Source of the DNA: Sulfolobaceae archaeon
Lineage (GTDB): Archaea; Thermoproteota; Thermoprotei_A; Sulfolobales; Sulfolobaceae
Reading direction: 5' to 3'
Length of the DNA: 14,086 bases
Assembly: GCA_028277025.1 (NCBI GenBank)
Contig: JAPYVG010000040.1
Coordinates: 1 to 14,086 of the forward strand
A model generated the notes under the pieces. That model was given only the letters and a program-made list of their open reading frames with translations, was not told where the DNA came from and did no database searches. Shown here in pieces: positions 1-7,221 of the stretch (position 1 is its first letter; every line of letters begins with the position of its first letter). The position numbers and the translations under genes were made by a program.

Positions 1-17
1 ACTTTTAACATAAAAGT

Positions 18-761
18 TTAGCTATATCTTCTACCGTAGAGTATTTTGAATTCTTCCTTAGTTAAAGAAGGGATTGTGTAACCTTTATTCCTTGTGAGAA
101 ACCCCTTAATTGCGTTGCTCATAATCTTTGCCTTTATTTCTGCTTTAAGAAAGTCCAGGGGGTGTAAAGAGATATTCTTTACCGAATTTTTTACTACATC
201 ACTCCATTTCATAAACCTTACATTAAACCCTTTATCCCTTAACGTTGCCGGTATACTAATAACGTTTTCATTACCGTGTAATTCCATGGCAATTTCCCTG
301 ACAGAATTTAACCAATCACCTTTAATTAACCTACCTTCTGTACCTTCAATGTCCATCTTAACCACAGAAAACTTACCTAGGGACTCTATTGTAGTCGTAG
401 TAACTTCTATCCCCTCATTGGACACTTTACTCCCTACCCCCTCATCGGATATCCTAATTTTTATCCCATCTTCATCGTAAAGTGCCTTATTGACCAAGGT
501 AACGTTTTTTAACTCGTTAACCTCAACGTTCCTCTTCATAATTTCGAAAGCCCACGGTAACGGCTCTACAGCTACTACTTCCTTAACTTTCCTAGCAATT
601 TTCACTGTAAAATCACCTATAAAAGCTCCGGCGTCTAGTACAGTGTCTTCTTTCTTAAACTTTAGGAAATCGTACTCTCCTACTATGAACGTTGAGTAAT
701 AAACGTACTCGTATCCTATAGGTATCTCTATACCTATACCTCCGTAACGGAATAAGTTCAC
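18..761 (-). CDS. FkbM-family SAM-dependent methyltransferase, 247 aa
   Basis: A class I SAM methyltransferase of the FkbM type, a family that usually O-methylates sugars or other hydroxyl groups. The glycine-rich SAM loop is at residues 41-52 (VLDAGAFIGDFT), the acidic ribose-binding residue at E66 (VAVEP), and the family motif MDIEGTE at 136-142. The protein is cytoplasmic, with no signal peptide or membrane segment. The start is a GTG. The only upstream in-frame stretch ends at a TAA eight codons earlier, and a TTTAAA box about 26 bases upstream suits a leaderless transcript from this GTG. It lacks the roughly 60-100 residue N-terminal extension seen in many Sulfolobales relatives. A relic of such an N-terminus lies upstream on the same strand (880-1107), so this could be a gene that lost its front, but the promoter placement and intact SAM motifs argue that it works as it stands. 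Substrate unknown; nearby glycosyltransferases suggest a sugar. Confidence 0.85.
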   Translation of the reverse strand: MNLFRYGGIGIEIPIGYEYVYYSTFIVGEYDFLKFKKEDTVLDAGAFIGDFTVKIARKVKEVVAVEPLPWAFEIMKRNVEVNELKNVTLVNKALYDEDGIKIRISDEGVGSKVSNEGIEVTTTTIESLGKFSVVKMDIEGTEGRLIKGDWLNSVREIAMELHGNENVISIPATLRDKGFNVRFMKWSDVVKNSVKNISLHPLDFLKAEIKAKIMSNAIKGFLTRNKGYTIPSLTKEEFKILYGRRYS

Positions 762-781
762 AGTATGAAATAGGAAAAGTG

Positions 782-792
782 AGATTTAAAGC
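782..792 (-). promoter_or_regulatory. TATA-like box for the methyltransferase at 18-761
   Basis: On the minus strand this reads GCTTTAAATCT. Its TTTAAA core (785-790) is centred about 26 bases before the GTG at 761, the spacing expected when transcription starts at or next to the start codon in crenarchaea. No ribosome site is visible between box and start, consistent with a leaderless message. Inferred from spacing and sequence only. Confidence 0.5.
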
Positions 793-879
793 TATAAGAT
801 AAAAATAGAATCAGACGACAAACTAAACTTTAAACTCTTTTTCAATTCCCGTCTAGAAAAGGCTATCCGTTTTTGTTAG

Positions 880-1107
880 CTATGTAGGCTTGCTAATGTA
901 ATTGGATAATCGCTGCAACGTATATCTAAGATTGCCTCCTTGTTTTACGATCCTAAACCTCTTCTTTTAGCCTTGTCCATTTCTTAATTTACATTTTATT
1001 TTCTCTCTATGAAAATAAATGTCGAGCATTACTGAATACCAGTTTGCGAAAGTTATACTATACTGTCTTATTAATTCAAGTAGTCGTTTAGGCGGGATAT
1101 TCTCCAT
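880..1107 (-). pseudogene. N-terminal relic of an FkbM-type methyltransferase
   Basis: From an ATG at 1107 the minus strand encodes 46 codons (beginning MENIPPKRLLELIRQYS) before a TAA at 967-969. The same frame then continues with protein-like sequence (KKRFRIVKQGGNL) to a TAG at 880-882. The pattern of a helical leader, an aromatic FANWYSVMLDIYF stretch and then a basic strand (KIKCKLRNGQG) resembles, from memory, the N-terminal extension of Sulfolobales FkbM methyltransferases. No SAM-binding domain follows in frame. A TTAAAAA box lies about 24 bases before the ATG, so the promoter may survive. It may be the detached front of the gene at 18-761 or of a lost neighbour; the 120 bases between them show no continuous frame. 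Family assignment is by resemblance only. Confidence 0.5.
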
Positions 1108-1283
1108 ATTCTCTAATATAAGTTTTTAATTATTAAATTTCTAGTAAAAGACACAATATATGAGTTCTACGAGTAGCATTATATTAGGTTAAAGTAGCTT
1201 AACATACACTAAAGAGTATTAAGTCTTATATTTAAAACCTAATGAAGTAATTTTGTCAGTCGGACTAAAAATCACTGAGCTCA

Positions 1284-1818
1284 ATGAAGATAATGCGAAA
1301 TTTCAATATTAAAGGAAGGGAAATTTATTTGAAGGGTAGAAATTAAGTTACCCGAGAGATTCTTTCCCGGATTATTGGAGGATGAATGTTAAGAAAAAAG
1401 TGCTAGATATAAAAGCTGGTATTGGTGATTCCCTAATTTACTTCTGACTGGCAGGAGCTAAAGAAATTGTAGCAGTAGAAATAAATAAAAGGAAAGGTTG
1501 AAATTATGCGAGGATTTAAAGATAAACGGCGTTAATAATGTAATTATTTATAGATAAAGGTGTTGGAGCAAATGATGACGATAATACAATTAGTCGAGAA
1601 AGTTTAACTAAAACTTACGGTTCCTTTGATACGGCAAAAATTAATTGTGACGGCCATGAAAGAGTTATAGCTCCTTATAATAAAAGGAAATTCCAGATGT
1701 ATTTATAAAATGGGATAACGAATATACTGATTTGGTTAATAACTTACACAGAAATGAGTATAAAGTTAAGGTTGAACATAAGTTAAAGAACTTAGGATTT
1801 ATATATGCGATAAAATAA
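1284..1818 (+). pseudogene. Broken FkbM-family methyltransferase
   Basis: Three plus-strand frames together spell a recognisable FkbM methyltransferase. A first segment reads FNIKGREIYLKGRN (from about 1299). A second, from 1382, gives KKVLDIKAGIGDSLIYF, then a TGA, then LAGAKEIVAVEINKRKG and a second stop. A third contains LKINGVNNVII. The last part has GSFDTAKINCDGHERVI, matching the family's K-hydrophobic-D-x-E-G-x-E motif with E to D and other changes, and ends near KVEHKLKNLGFIYAIK before TAA at 1816-1818. At least two in-frame stops and three frame changes exclude a product. The 5' end is uncertain; ATGs at 1242 and 1284 share the first frame. It runs toward the glycosyltransferase at 1872, with which it may once have been expressed. 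Confidence 0.8.
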
Positions 1819-1841
1819 TATCTTTAACGCACGTGATAAAC

Positions 1842-1850
1842 TATATTAAA
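1842..1850 (+). promoter_or_regulatory. TATA-like box for the GT2 gene at 1872
   Basis: TATATTAAA is centred about 26 bases before the ATG at 1872. This spacing fits a leaderless transcript beginning at that ATG and is the main reason for preferring 1872 over an upstream in-frame GTG at 1833, which would lie inside or upstream of the promoter. Confidence 0.55.
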
Positions 1851-1871
1851 CTAGAATTCCATGTGAAGTTG

Positions 1872-2768
1872 ATGGTAAAAGTAAGTGTTGCAATTCCCAC
1901 GTACAATAGGAAGGAAAAACTCAGAAGGCTATTAAACTCACTTAAAGAATCTACTTTTAAGGATTTTGAAGTTGTGGTTGTGGACGACGCTTCTACTGAC
2001 GGTACTGAGGGAATGATAAAAAATGAATTCCCTTACGTAAAATACATTAAACATGAGAAACCTACGTTAGTAGCTAAGTCTAGAAACGACGCTATAGAAG
2101 CATCAGAAGGGGATTACATATTCTTTGTAGACGACGATAATGTAGTAGAAAGAGATACTATTGAAAAGCTTTTAAATTATATTGAAAAGCATGAGGAAGT
2201 TGGAACGATAGCCCCAGTGACTTGCTATTACTTGTCTCCAGATAAGGTTATGTATGCTGGCGCAGTCTTCTCTAAGTTTATGAGAAGGACAATTTCCTTA
2301 TATTCTGGCTTCCCTTGCAAGAGCTTAGAGGGGAAAGTGATAGAAGTAGATGTGTTTGCTAACAGTTACATGTTTAGAAAGGGAGCAATAAAGAAAGCCG
2401 GTTTAATTCCGTGGAGGAGAATACCCTGGAACGGGGAGGACGGGTATTTACAATACAAAATAAAGAAACTGGGTTACAAGAACGTGACTTTAGGCTCTGC
2501 AAAGGTTTATCATGACGTGGATATAAAGGAGGGGGTTAGAAGGTATAATGAGATGAGATTGTATTATGCAATTAAATCAAAAATAGTTTTTCACAAAGAT
2601 CTTGATCCTTTACCCAAAAAGGCGACTTTCTTCATGTCTCTTCCAATCTATTTAACGTATTGGATATACGTCGCAAACAAAGCAGGAAGAGGTATAAGAG
2701 GAGTTAAGGCAATAGTGCAGGGTATGGTTGATGGGCTCTTTAACGTCGAGAAAAATAGGTATATCTAA
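1872..2768 (+). CDS. Family 2 glycosyltransferase (GT-A fold), 298 aa
   Basis: A cytoplasmic or membrane-associated inverting glycosyltransferase that would move a sugar from a nucleotide or dolichol-phosphate donor to a growing glycan. The N-terminal nucleotide-binding strand is VSVAIPTYNR (residues 4-13), the first acidic pair is in VVDDAS (37-41), and the metal-binding DxD region is DDDN (87-90). A later GEDGYLQYKI segment supplies the likely catalytic-base region (ED) typical of GT2. There is no N-terminal membrane helix; a hydrophobic stretch near the C-terminus (ATFFMSLPIYLTYWIYVANK) may bind the membrane. An in-frame GTG at 1833 would add 13 residues, but the TATA box at 1842-1850 and the usual position of the IPTYN motif right after the start favour the ATG at 1872. 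It follows a broken methyltransferase on the same strand and converges on another broken one. Exact sugar specificity cannot be read from sequence. Confidence 0.9.
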   Translation: MVKVSVAIPTYNRKEKLRRLLNSLKESTFKDFEVVVVDDASTDGTEGMIKNEFPYVKYIKHEKPTLVAKSRNDAIEASEGDYIFFVDDDNVVERDTIEKLLNYIEKHEEVGTIAPVTCYYLSPDKVMYAGAVFSKFMRRTISLYSGFPCKSLEGKVIEVDVFANSYMFRKGAIKKAGLIPWRRIPWNGEDGYLQYKIKKLGYKNVTLGSAKVYHDVDIKEGVRRYNEMRLYYAIKSKIVFHKDLDPLPKKATFFMSLPIYLTYWIYVANKAGRGIRGVKAIVQGMVDGLFNVEKNRYI

Positions 2769-2867
2769 GCCTATTTTAGCTTCTAATAATATAAGGCTTA
2801 TTTCGGTTCGTCAATTTTCCTTAAATTATTACTTACTGCCAAACATGTTACTGATTTTCAAACCTGT

Positions 2868-3634
2868 TTATACTTTCTTTCCTATAACCAATATTCTTGA
2901 TCCTAATGATTTGTTAATGGTTATAAGGAATTTTTCTATGTGATGTAATAGGCTATACTCTTTAGGCCAATTATTTATTACAGTATATGTTTTTATGACT
3001 TCAAATCCATTATCTTTCAAGAACTCAAGTGACGCTTTATAACTGAACACCCTTATATGACCAGCAACACCTTCTCTTAAATTGTATTTCTTTAGTCTCC
3101 CATAGTGTTTATTGGTAGATACTTCTGTACCAAGAGGTTGATACCCAATAAGTAATAATAGTCTATTTGCAAACGAGGAAAGATTAGGAGTAGATATTAC
3201 TAAGAAGCCATCCTTCCTTAAAGCCTTCCTTATTTCGGCTATTGCTTTATCCGTATCAAATAAATGTTCTATTACGTCTATTAGCAATACAACATCAAAA
3301 AATTCTTATTGAGTATTTAGCTTAAATCATATACAGTAGCATTTACAAATTTTATATTATGTAAAACTTTTTGTATATACTCAGGGGGTATATATAAATC
3401 CCCACTATAAGCGTTACTTATCTTCACATATTGGCTTATAGAATACAAGGCGGCTCCAATTCTCCTCCTACGTCTAGGACATTATTAATACCGCTTAGAA
3501 ATAACAATTTTAATTCTCTCCTTATATAATATAGCATCCTCTTATTTTCTATTACGTTTTCCTAGTTCTTCTTCTAATGTACCCTCGTAAACTCTACGCC
3601 CCCTTAAGTAAAAATCCCTAAATGATTCGTCCAT
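2868..3634 (-). pseudogene. Frameshifted class I SAM methyltransferase
   Basis: The longest open piece (2868-3287) holds only the back half of a Methyltransf_11/23-like enzyme: IDVIEHLFDTDKAIAEIRKA, then LVISTPNLSSFANRLLLL and a C-terminal HIRVFSYKASLEFLKDNGF. Reading upstream across frames recovers the front: an ATG at 3634 (MDESFRDFYLRGRRVYEGTL) ending in TAA, then a frame with ELKLLFLSGINNVLDVGG (SAM motif I begins), then a third with IGAALYSISQYVKISNAYSG and PEYIQKVLHNIKFVNATVYD, a TAA, then the frame with EFFDVVLLIDVIEHL. That is three frame changes and at least one stop within an otherwise co-linear protein of about 250 residues. The ATG-started downstream piece lacks the SAM loop and is unlikely to be functional alone. 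Its likely substrate was a sugar or lipid carrier, judged only by context. Confidence 0.85.
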
Positions 3635-3897
3635 TACTTATCATAAAAAAATTAATCTAAGAGCATTTCTGTTTATCATTCCCGTTAAATTATGTTTTTA
3701 TAATAACTCCTTAGTATACCTGATATCTTAGAATTTTAGATATTTATAGGAGATAACTACGTAGACAGTATATCTTTCAGATTATCGACTTTCAATTAAT
3801 AGAATAATAGAATTTATTTTATATTATTAAATATAATTCTAATATACGAAATTTAGTGATTTAGGGTTTTCTCAATAAATATAAACAATAATTAATT
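3635..3897. other. Intergenic stretch with no gene seen
   Basis: About 260 very AT-rich bases between a broken methyltransferase and the end of the FkbM gene. Neither strand shows a protein-like frame, an RNA fold I can defend, or repeats. T-rich runs at 3810-3900 on the side next to the FkbM stop codon could end its transcript, but I see no distinctive terminator. Confidence 0.5.
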
Positions 3898-4794
3898 TTA
3901 TTTTGATGCAAGAATTGTACCATTAACTGAAATATTAAACGGCAACTCATTATGCTTATAAATTCTAGTTTTGGTAAATCCATAAGCTTTAAGTTTCTCA
4001 ATCAAATAATTTAAATCCCCAATCCTCTTACCGTTGATTACTGTAAGATATTCTATTCTAACAATCTGAAATTTCTGTATAGCTTTATCGTTAATAACTT
4101 GGAATTCCGCCCCTTTTATATCTAAATCTAATATATCTGGATTGGCAATGTTAAACTCATTTAAAATCGTAGAAATGCTTACACTTCTTACCTTTACCTT
4201 CTCCTTGTAATTATCATAAGCTGATATACCTCCAAAACATTTTGTATTAGGGAATTCTATTTCACCATCTTCTCCTATGGCCCAATTTTTTAATACTATT
4301 CGACTAGATAATTCTGGGTTTAATCTAAGATTTTGCATAGCTATATTATAACAGTCTAGCTGAGGTTCAAAAGCGTATACGTAAGCACCTTTTTTAGCAT
4401 AATATAATGCAGTCTCGCCCACATATGCTCCAGCATGTATTACGTTTTTACCTTCTAAATTATAATCTATAAAATGAGTATCATATAGAAACGTTTCCGC
4501 AAATATCATAAAATCAAACCCCTCAAGCGAAAATTTTATTCCATCTGGTGTAGTTATTGTATAGTTATTTTCATCTATTTTCCAGTCATTACCTATATCC
4601 ACGCCGTATTTAATAGAGAAAAGATAAAGAGATAATATATCCCCAAAGTTCTCTCTATTCACTCTAATACTAAGACCACCTGGAAACCTTATCTTACCCT
4701 TCTTAATTAAGAAGTGTAAATAATTTGTAAATCCATATTTATTGCTTAAAATAAGAAAAAAATTAGACAATTTATAAAATAATTCTCTCGCCAT
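3898..4794 (-). CDS. Divergent FkbM-family methyltransferase, 298 aa
   Basis: Residues 1-100 form the N-terminal extension found in many Sulfolobales FkbM proteins (for example RVNRENFGDILSLYLFSIKY, 44-63). The SAM domain follows: NVIHAGAYVGETALYYA (117-133), the acidic ribose contact in AFEP (141-144), and LDLDIKGAEFQVI (222-234). Two consensus residues differ: the motif I aspartate is H120, and the usual E of D-x-E-G is K227. The rest is well kept and the frame is intact, so this is probably a working but divergent subgroup, perhaps with altered chemistry or SAM binding. No secretion signal or convincing membrane helix is present; it should act in the cytoplasm on a glycan or its precursor. 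It has its own TATA box and a GGTGG ribosome site, and lies downstream of a broken glycosyltransferase on the same strand. Confidence 0.85.
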   Translation of the reverse strand: MARELFYKLSNFFLILSNKYGFTNYLHFLIKKGKIRFPGGLSIRVNRENFGDILSLYLFSIKYGVDIGNDWKIDENNYTITTPDGIKFSLEGFDFMIFAETFLYDTHFIDYNLEGKNVIHAGAYVGETALYYAKKGAYVYAFEPQLDCYNIAMQNLRLNPELSSRIVLKNWAIGEDGEIEFPNTKCFGGISAYDNYKEKVKVRSVSISTILNEFNIANPDILDLDIKGAEFQVINDKAIQKFQIVRIEYLTVINGKRIGDLNYLIEKLKAYGFTKTRIYKHNELPFNISVNGTILASK

Positions 4795-4800
4795 TAATTA

Positions 4801-4836
4801 CCACCTTCAAAGGTTTATTTGAAGCTAATATATAAG
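4801..4836 (-). promoter_or_regulatory. TATA box and ribosome site for the FkbM gene at 3898-4794
   Basis: On the minus strand CTTATATATT (4827-4836) lies about 38 bases before the ATG, and GAAGGTGG (4801-4808) about 7 bases before it. The spacing predicts a short leader of roughly 10-15 bases carrying a Shine-Dalgarno-like site. Most other promoters in this window look leaderless, so this one differs. The start at 4794 is fixed by the site. Confidence 0.55.
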
Positions 4837-4903
4837 TAATAATGTTAGTTGATAATGTTTAAATTTCAACTTTAAGTGCTTATTAAATAATTAAATATAT
4901 ATA

Positions 4904-5867
4904 TTATTGAATAAAATATCTATTTATAAAATATTTTCTTATACTATAAGGTAATAAAGATACAAAATATAATATTATAAGTAACCTATTTCTAAGTATT
5001 AAATCTAAAAATTCTGTAATATGTATATCGTAGTTTGTACTATTCTTTTCAGAGAGAATTTTATGTTTTAAATACCAAAATAATAAACCTTCCCTTAGGC
5101 TGTAATCGAAATAACTATCTCTGAATACAGAATGTAATAAAATGAAGTCTTCGTAGAACTTCTCGGTCATAAATTACACGAAAGGATAGAGCTCTTTCTC
5201 GTTTTTAGTATAATCTTTTTTGTCAGATACTCTAAACTTAGTAAATATTCTAGGATCTATCATTAGGCATCCCTTTTCGGTTAATGAAATGTAAAATAAC
5301 GTATTATCTACTGCAAGATTAATTCTAGAAATTAAATCCATTCATGATCTTAATACACTAGCTCTTATCGCCATTGATGAAAGATTAAACTTGGCTTCTG
5401 TCTTAGCTATTTGCTTCCATATCTTTCGCCTATCATTACAAGCAAATGTTATATTATGCTTATAGTCAGAAACAATCTCATTTATTTTTTTATCGCCAAC
5501 AATTTCAAACATATTATGATAAAAAATTATATTGCTATCTTTTTCAAATATCTGAAAAATATTAGAAAGCCTAGCGGGCAAATATATGTCGTCATCCTCA
5601 AGAAAAGTTATAACGTCACCCGAACTGCTTTTAACTCCTTTAGATATTTTCACCTCTAATCTAAAATCATTCTCTATTATCGAAATTGTATTGTATAGTT
5701 TAGAAAGCCTCTTAATTTTAGAATCTATAACGATATTTATATAATTTTTTACTATTATTATTTCTAATTTATCTTTCAATAGATTATTATTTATAACTAA
5801 GCTTAAAGCTTCTAGAATTTTTCCTACTATGTGCTGTAATTATTACGGAAATTTTATTAACATCCAT
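4904..5867 (-). pseudogene. Broken family 2 glycosyltransferase
   Basis: From an ATG at 5867 the minus strand begins MDVNKISVIITAHSRKN, the nucleotide-binding start of a GT2. A frame change near 5815 leads into EALSLVINNNLLKDKLEIII and a long frame with SSGDVITFLEDDDIYLPARL, which includes the EDDD metal motif, and IIFYHN. This frame is cut by a TGA (5342-5344, after VLRS) and a TAA (about 5174-5176), yet stays protein-like throughout: MDLISRINLAVDNTLFYISL between the stops, then TEKFYEDFILLHSVF and a hydrophobic C-terminus ending at 4904. One frameshift and two stops in about 320 codons point to fairly recent inactivation. The open pieces at 5342-5779 and 4904-5170 are fragments of this one gene. 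It was probably the fourth gene of the minus-strand run starting at 8129. Confidence 0.88.
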
Positions 5868-5885
5868 TTTATCTACTATCTAGAG

Positions 5886-5896
5886 TACTTTAAACT
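5886..5896 (-). promoter_or_regulatory. TATA-like box before the broken GT2
   Basis: The minus strand carries GTTTAAAG (5888-5895), centred about 24 bases before the ATG at 5867, suited to a leaderless start. It overlaps the stop codon of the small broken gene upstream (5890-5892), so the promoter sat at the end of the preceding gene. Confidence 0.4.
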
Positions 5897-6170
5897 TTAT
5901 ATTCTCTTCCATTATGAACTATTGCGTTAATACCTAGTTGAGTTGATAAGATTCTCGATAAGCAGACTGAGTTAGACTGCTTAGGAATTAGATAAAAATT
6001 ACACACTTTGGCCTATTTTTAAAGCGATTACAAAATCTGCTCTATAGTTATTATTCTTCACAGTATCAACTTTAAGCTGTAGACGATTAATTACGCTAAA
6101 ATTGTCAGTTAGTTTACAGTTTTTATTCGAATTAAGTTTAGTAACATAATTTCTAGTCCAGTGACGACAT
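5890..6170 (-). pseudogene. Small broken gene of unknown function (about 93 codons)
   Basis: Four bases after the GT4 stop codon the minus strand has ATG TCG TCA CTG GAC and then a TAG. A shifted frame then runs 50 codons without a stop (RNYVTKLNSNKNCKLTDNFS, then INRLQLKVDTVKNNNYRADF and VIALKIGQSV). Another shift near 6008 gives NFYLIPKQSNSVCLSRIL and STQLGINAIVHNGREYKV before TAA at 5890-5892. Joined, these give a small, mostly soluble mixed alpha/beta protein of about 93 residues. Its tight fit between the GT4 gene and the broken GT2 (23 bases before that start) makes it look like a true third member of a former operon. I do not recognise the family. The coding case rests on composition, gene spacing and long stop-free frames. 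Confidence 0.5.
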
Positions 6171-6174
6171 TATG

Positions 6175-7209
6175 TTATTCTTTAGCTATTTCGAGCAATT
6201 TACTTTTAAACTTTTCTAAAATTATATTTTTATCAAATAATTTAGCTCTCTCTATAGATTTATTTGAAAGAGTGTTGAACTTATATATATTATCTAATAT
6301 GTTCATAAGATTCTCAAGTTTTATAATAAATTCATTATCACTAGAGGCAAAATCAACACTTTCTGTACCTCCAGAAATCTCTCTTAGAACTGGTAAATCT
6401 CTTGCTAGTACCAAATTACCTGACGCAAGACATTCCAGAAATGTTATCGGAAACTGTTCCCCGTATGTAGGTAAGATGCAAATTGAAGATTTAGCCAAGA
6501 GTTTAGTATATTCTTCTCTGTTTAACTTGCCTAGATATTTTAAATTTTTAGGTAGTTTCATAGAAGGTTTATTTCCAGTAATGTATATAGTCAGATCCTT
6601 TTTTACTTTGGCAATATTTAATAACGTGTTTATACCTTTTTCCCTGGTTACTGCACCAGGCGCTACAATTAAATTTTTGTCTTTTTCAACTCTTTTGAAC
6701 TCACTTAAATCTACGAAATTAGGTATTATGAACACGTTATTGAATCCTCTCTTTATGAGTATTTCGTAATAAAATCTTGTAAGTACGTGGTGATAACCAA
6801 TGTTTCTTATTTTATAGCTAAGAAGTCTATAATAAACGCGTTGAATATAGTTCCAATCGTTCTTGGCATGATAACCAAATATGATTTTGTTAATATTCTT
6901 GATATTCTTAAGAATAGGCAATTGACTACCAATAAATGAATTAAAATAGTAAACTATCTCAGCTTCTTCAAGATCATTTTTTATATCGTTATAGTTAAAT
7001 AAATGTAGACCAAAATATTTTTTTAAGGGTATAACTTTATATTCGAAACTTGTTACTACGTCTTTTATGTGACAACAATTTGTGGTTATAAGCTTTGCCT
7101 TAAATTCACTACTCCTATTTAAGTATTCAATAACTTGAGATTCCCATACTTCTCCTCCTCTTCCCACACTTAAATGAGGTATATTAAAGAATACTACCTC
7201 TACTGCCAT
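6175..7209 (-). CDS. Family 4 glycosyltransferase (GT-B fold), 344 aa
   Basis: A retaining glycosyltransferase of the GT4 type, expected to add a sugar from a nucleotide donor to a lipid-linked or protein-linked glycan on the cytoplasmic side. The N-terminal domain shows the acceptor-side GRGGE loop (residues 16-20). The C-terminal donor domain begins at NLIVAPGAVTREKGINTLL (179-197) and contains the family E-x7-E pair at E251 and E259 within YGEQFPITFLECLASG. Length is typical, slightly short. There is no signal peptide or membrane helix. The ATG at 7209 is supported by a GAGGT site seven bases upstream. That site overlaps the stop codon of the GT2 gene before it, five bases away, so the two are almost certainly co-transcribed and translationally coupled. 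Downstream, four bases after its stop, lies a small broken gene. Sugar specificity is not evident. Confidence 0.93.
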   Translation of the reverse strand: MAVEVVFFNIPHLSVGRGGEVWESQVIEYLNRSSEFKAKLITTNCCHIKDVVTSFEYKVIPLKKYFGLHLFNYNDIKNDLEEAEIVYYFNSFIGSQLPILKNIKNINKIIFGYHAKNDWNYIQRVYYRLLSYKIRNIGYHHVLTRFYYEILIKRGFNNVFIIPNFVDLSEFKRVEKDKNLIVAPGAVTREKGINTLLNIAKVKKDLTIYITGNKPSMKLPKNLKYLGKLNREEYTKLLAKSSICILPTYGEQFPITFLECLASGNLVLARDLPVLREISGGTESVDFASSDNEFIIKLENLMNILDNIYKFNTLSNKSIERAKLFDKNIILEKFKSKLLEIAKE

Positions 7210-7210
7210 G

Positions 7211-7221
7211 CCAATTACCTC
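7211..7221 (-). promoter_or_regulatory. Ribosome site spanning a gene junction
   Basis: The minus strand reads AGAGGTAATTGGC directly before the ATG at 7209. The GAGGT uses the last sense codon (AGG) and first base of the stop (TAA, 7215-7217) of the upstream glycosyltransferase. It fixes the GT4 start and implies coupling of the two genes. Confidence 0.7.

Noticed and set aside
94..699. Plus-strand ORFs at 94-480 and 490-699
   Set aside because: They lie opposite the methyltransferase at 18-761 and have the Ser/Thr/Leu-rich, low-charge look of antisense reading; no motif or promoter.
2728..2943. Plus-strand ORF of 71 residues
   Set aside because: It overlaps the end of the GT2 gene in another frame and the tail of the broken methyltransferase; no family features.
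5342..5344. TGA read as selenocysteine or another recoding event
   Set aside because: A second stop and a frameshift break the same gene, no SECIS-like hairpin is evident, and GT2 enzymes have no known selenocysteine site.
5411..5659. Plus-strand ORF of 82 residues
   Set aside because: Antisense to the EDDD-containing part of the broken glycosyltransferase, which is the better coding reading.
6161..6769. Plus-strand ORF of 202 residues
   Set aside because: Antisense to the GT4 gene, whose motifs and ribosome site are clear; the ORF is Leu/Ser/Phe-rich with no domain.
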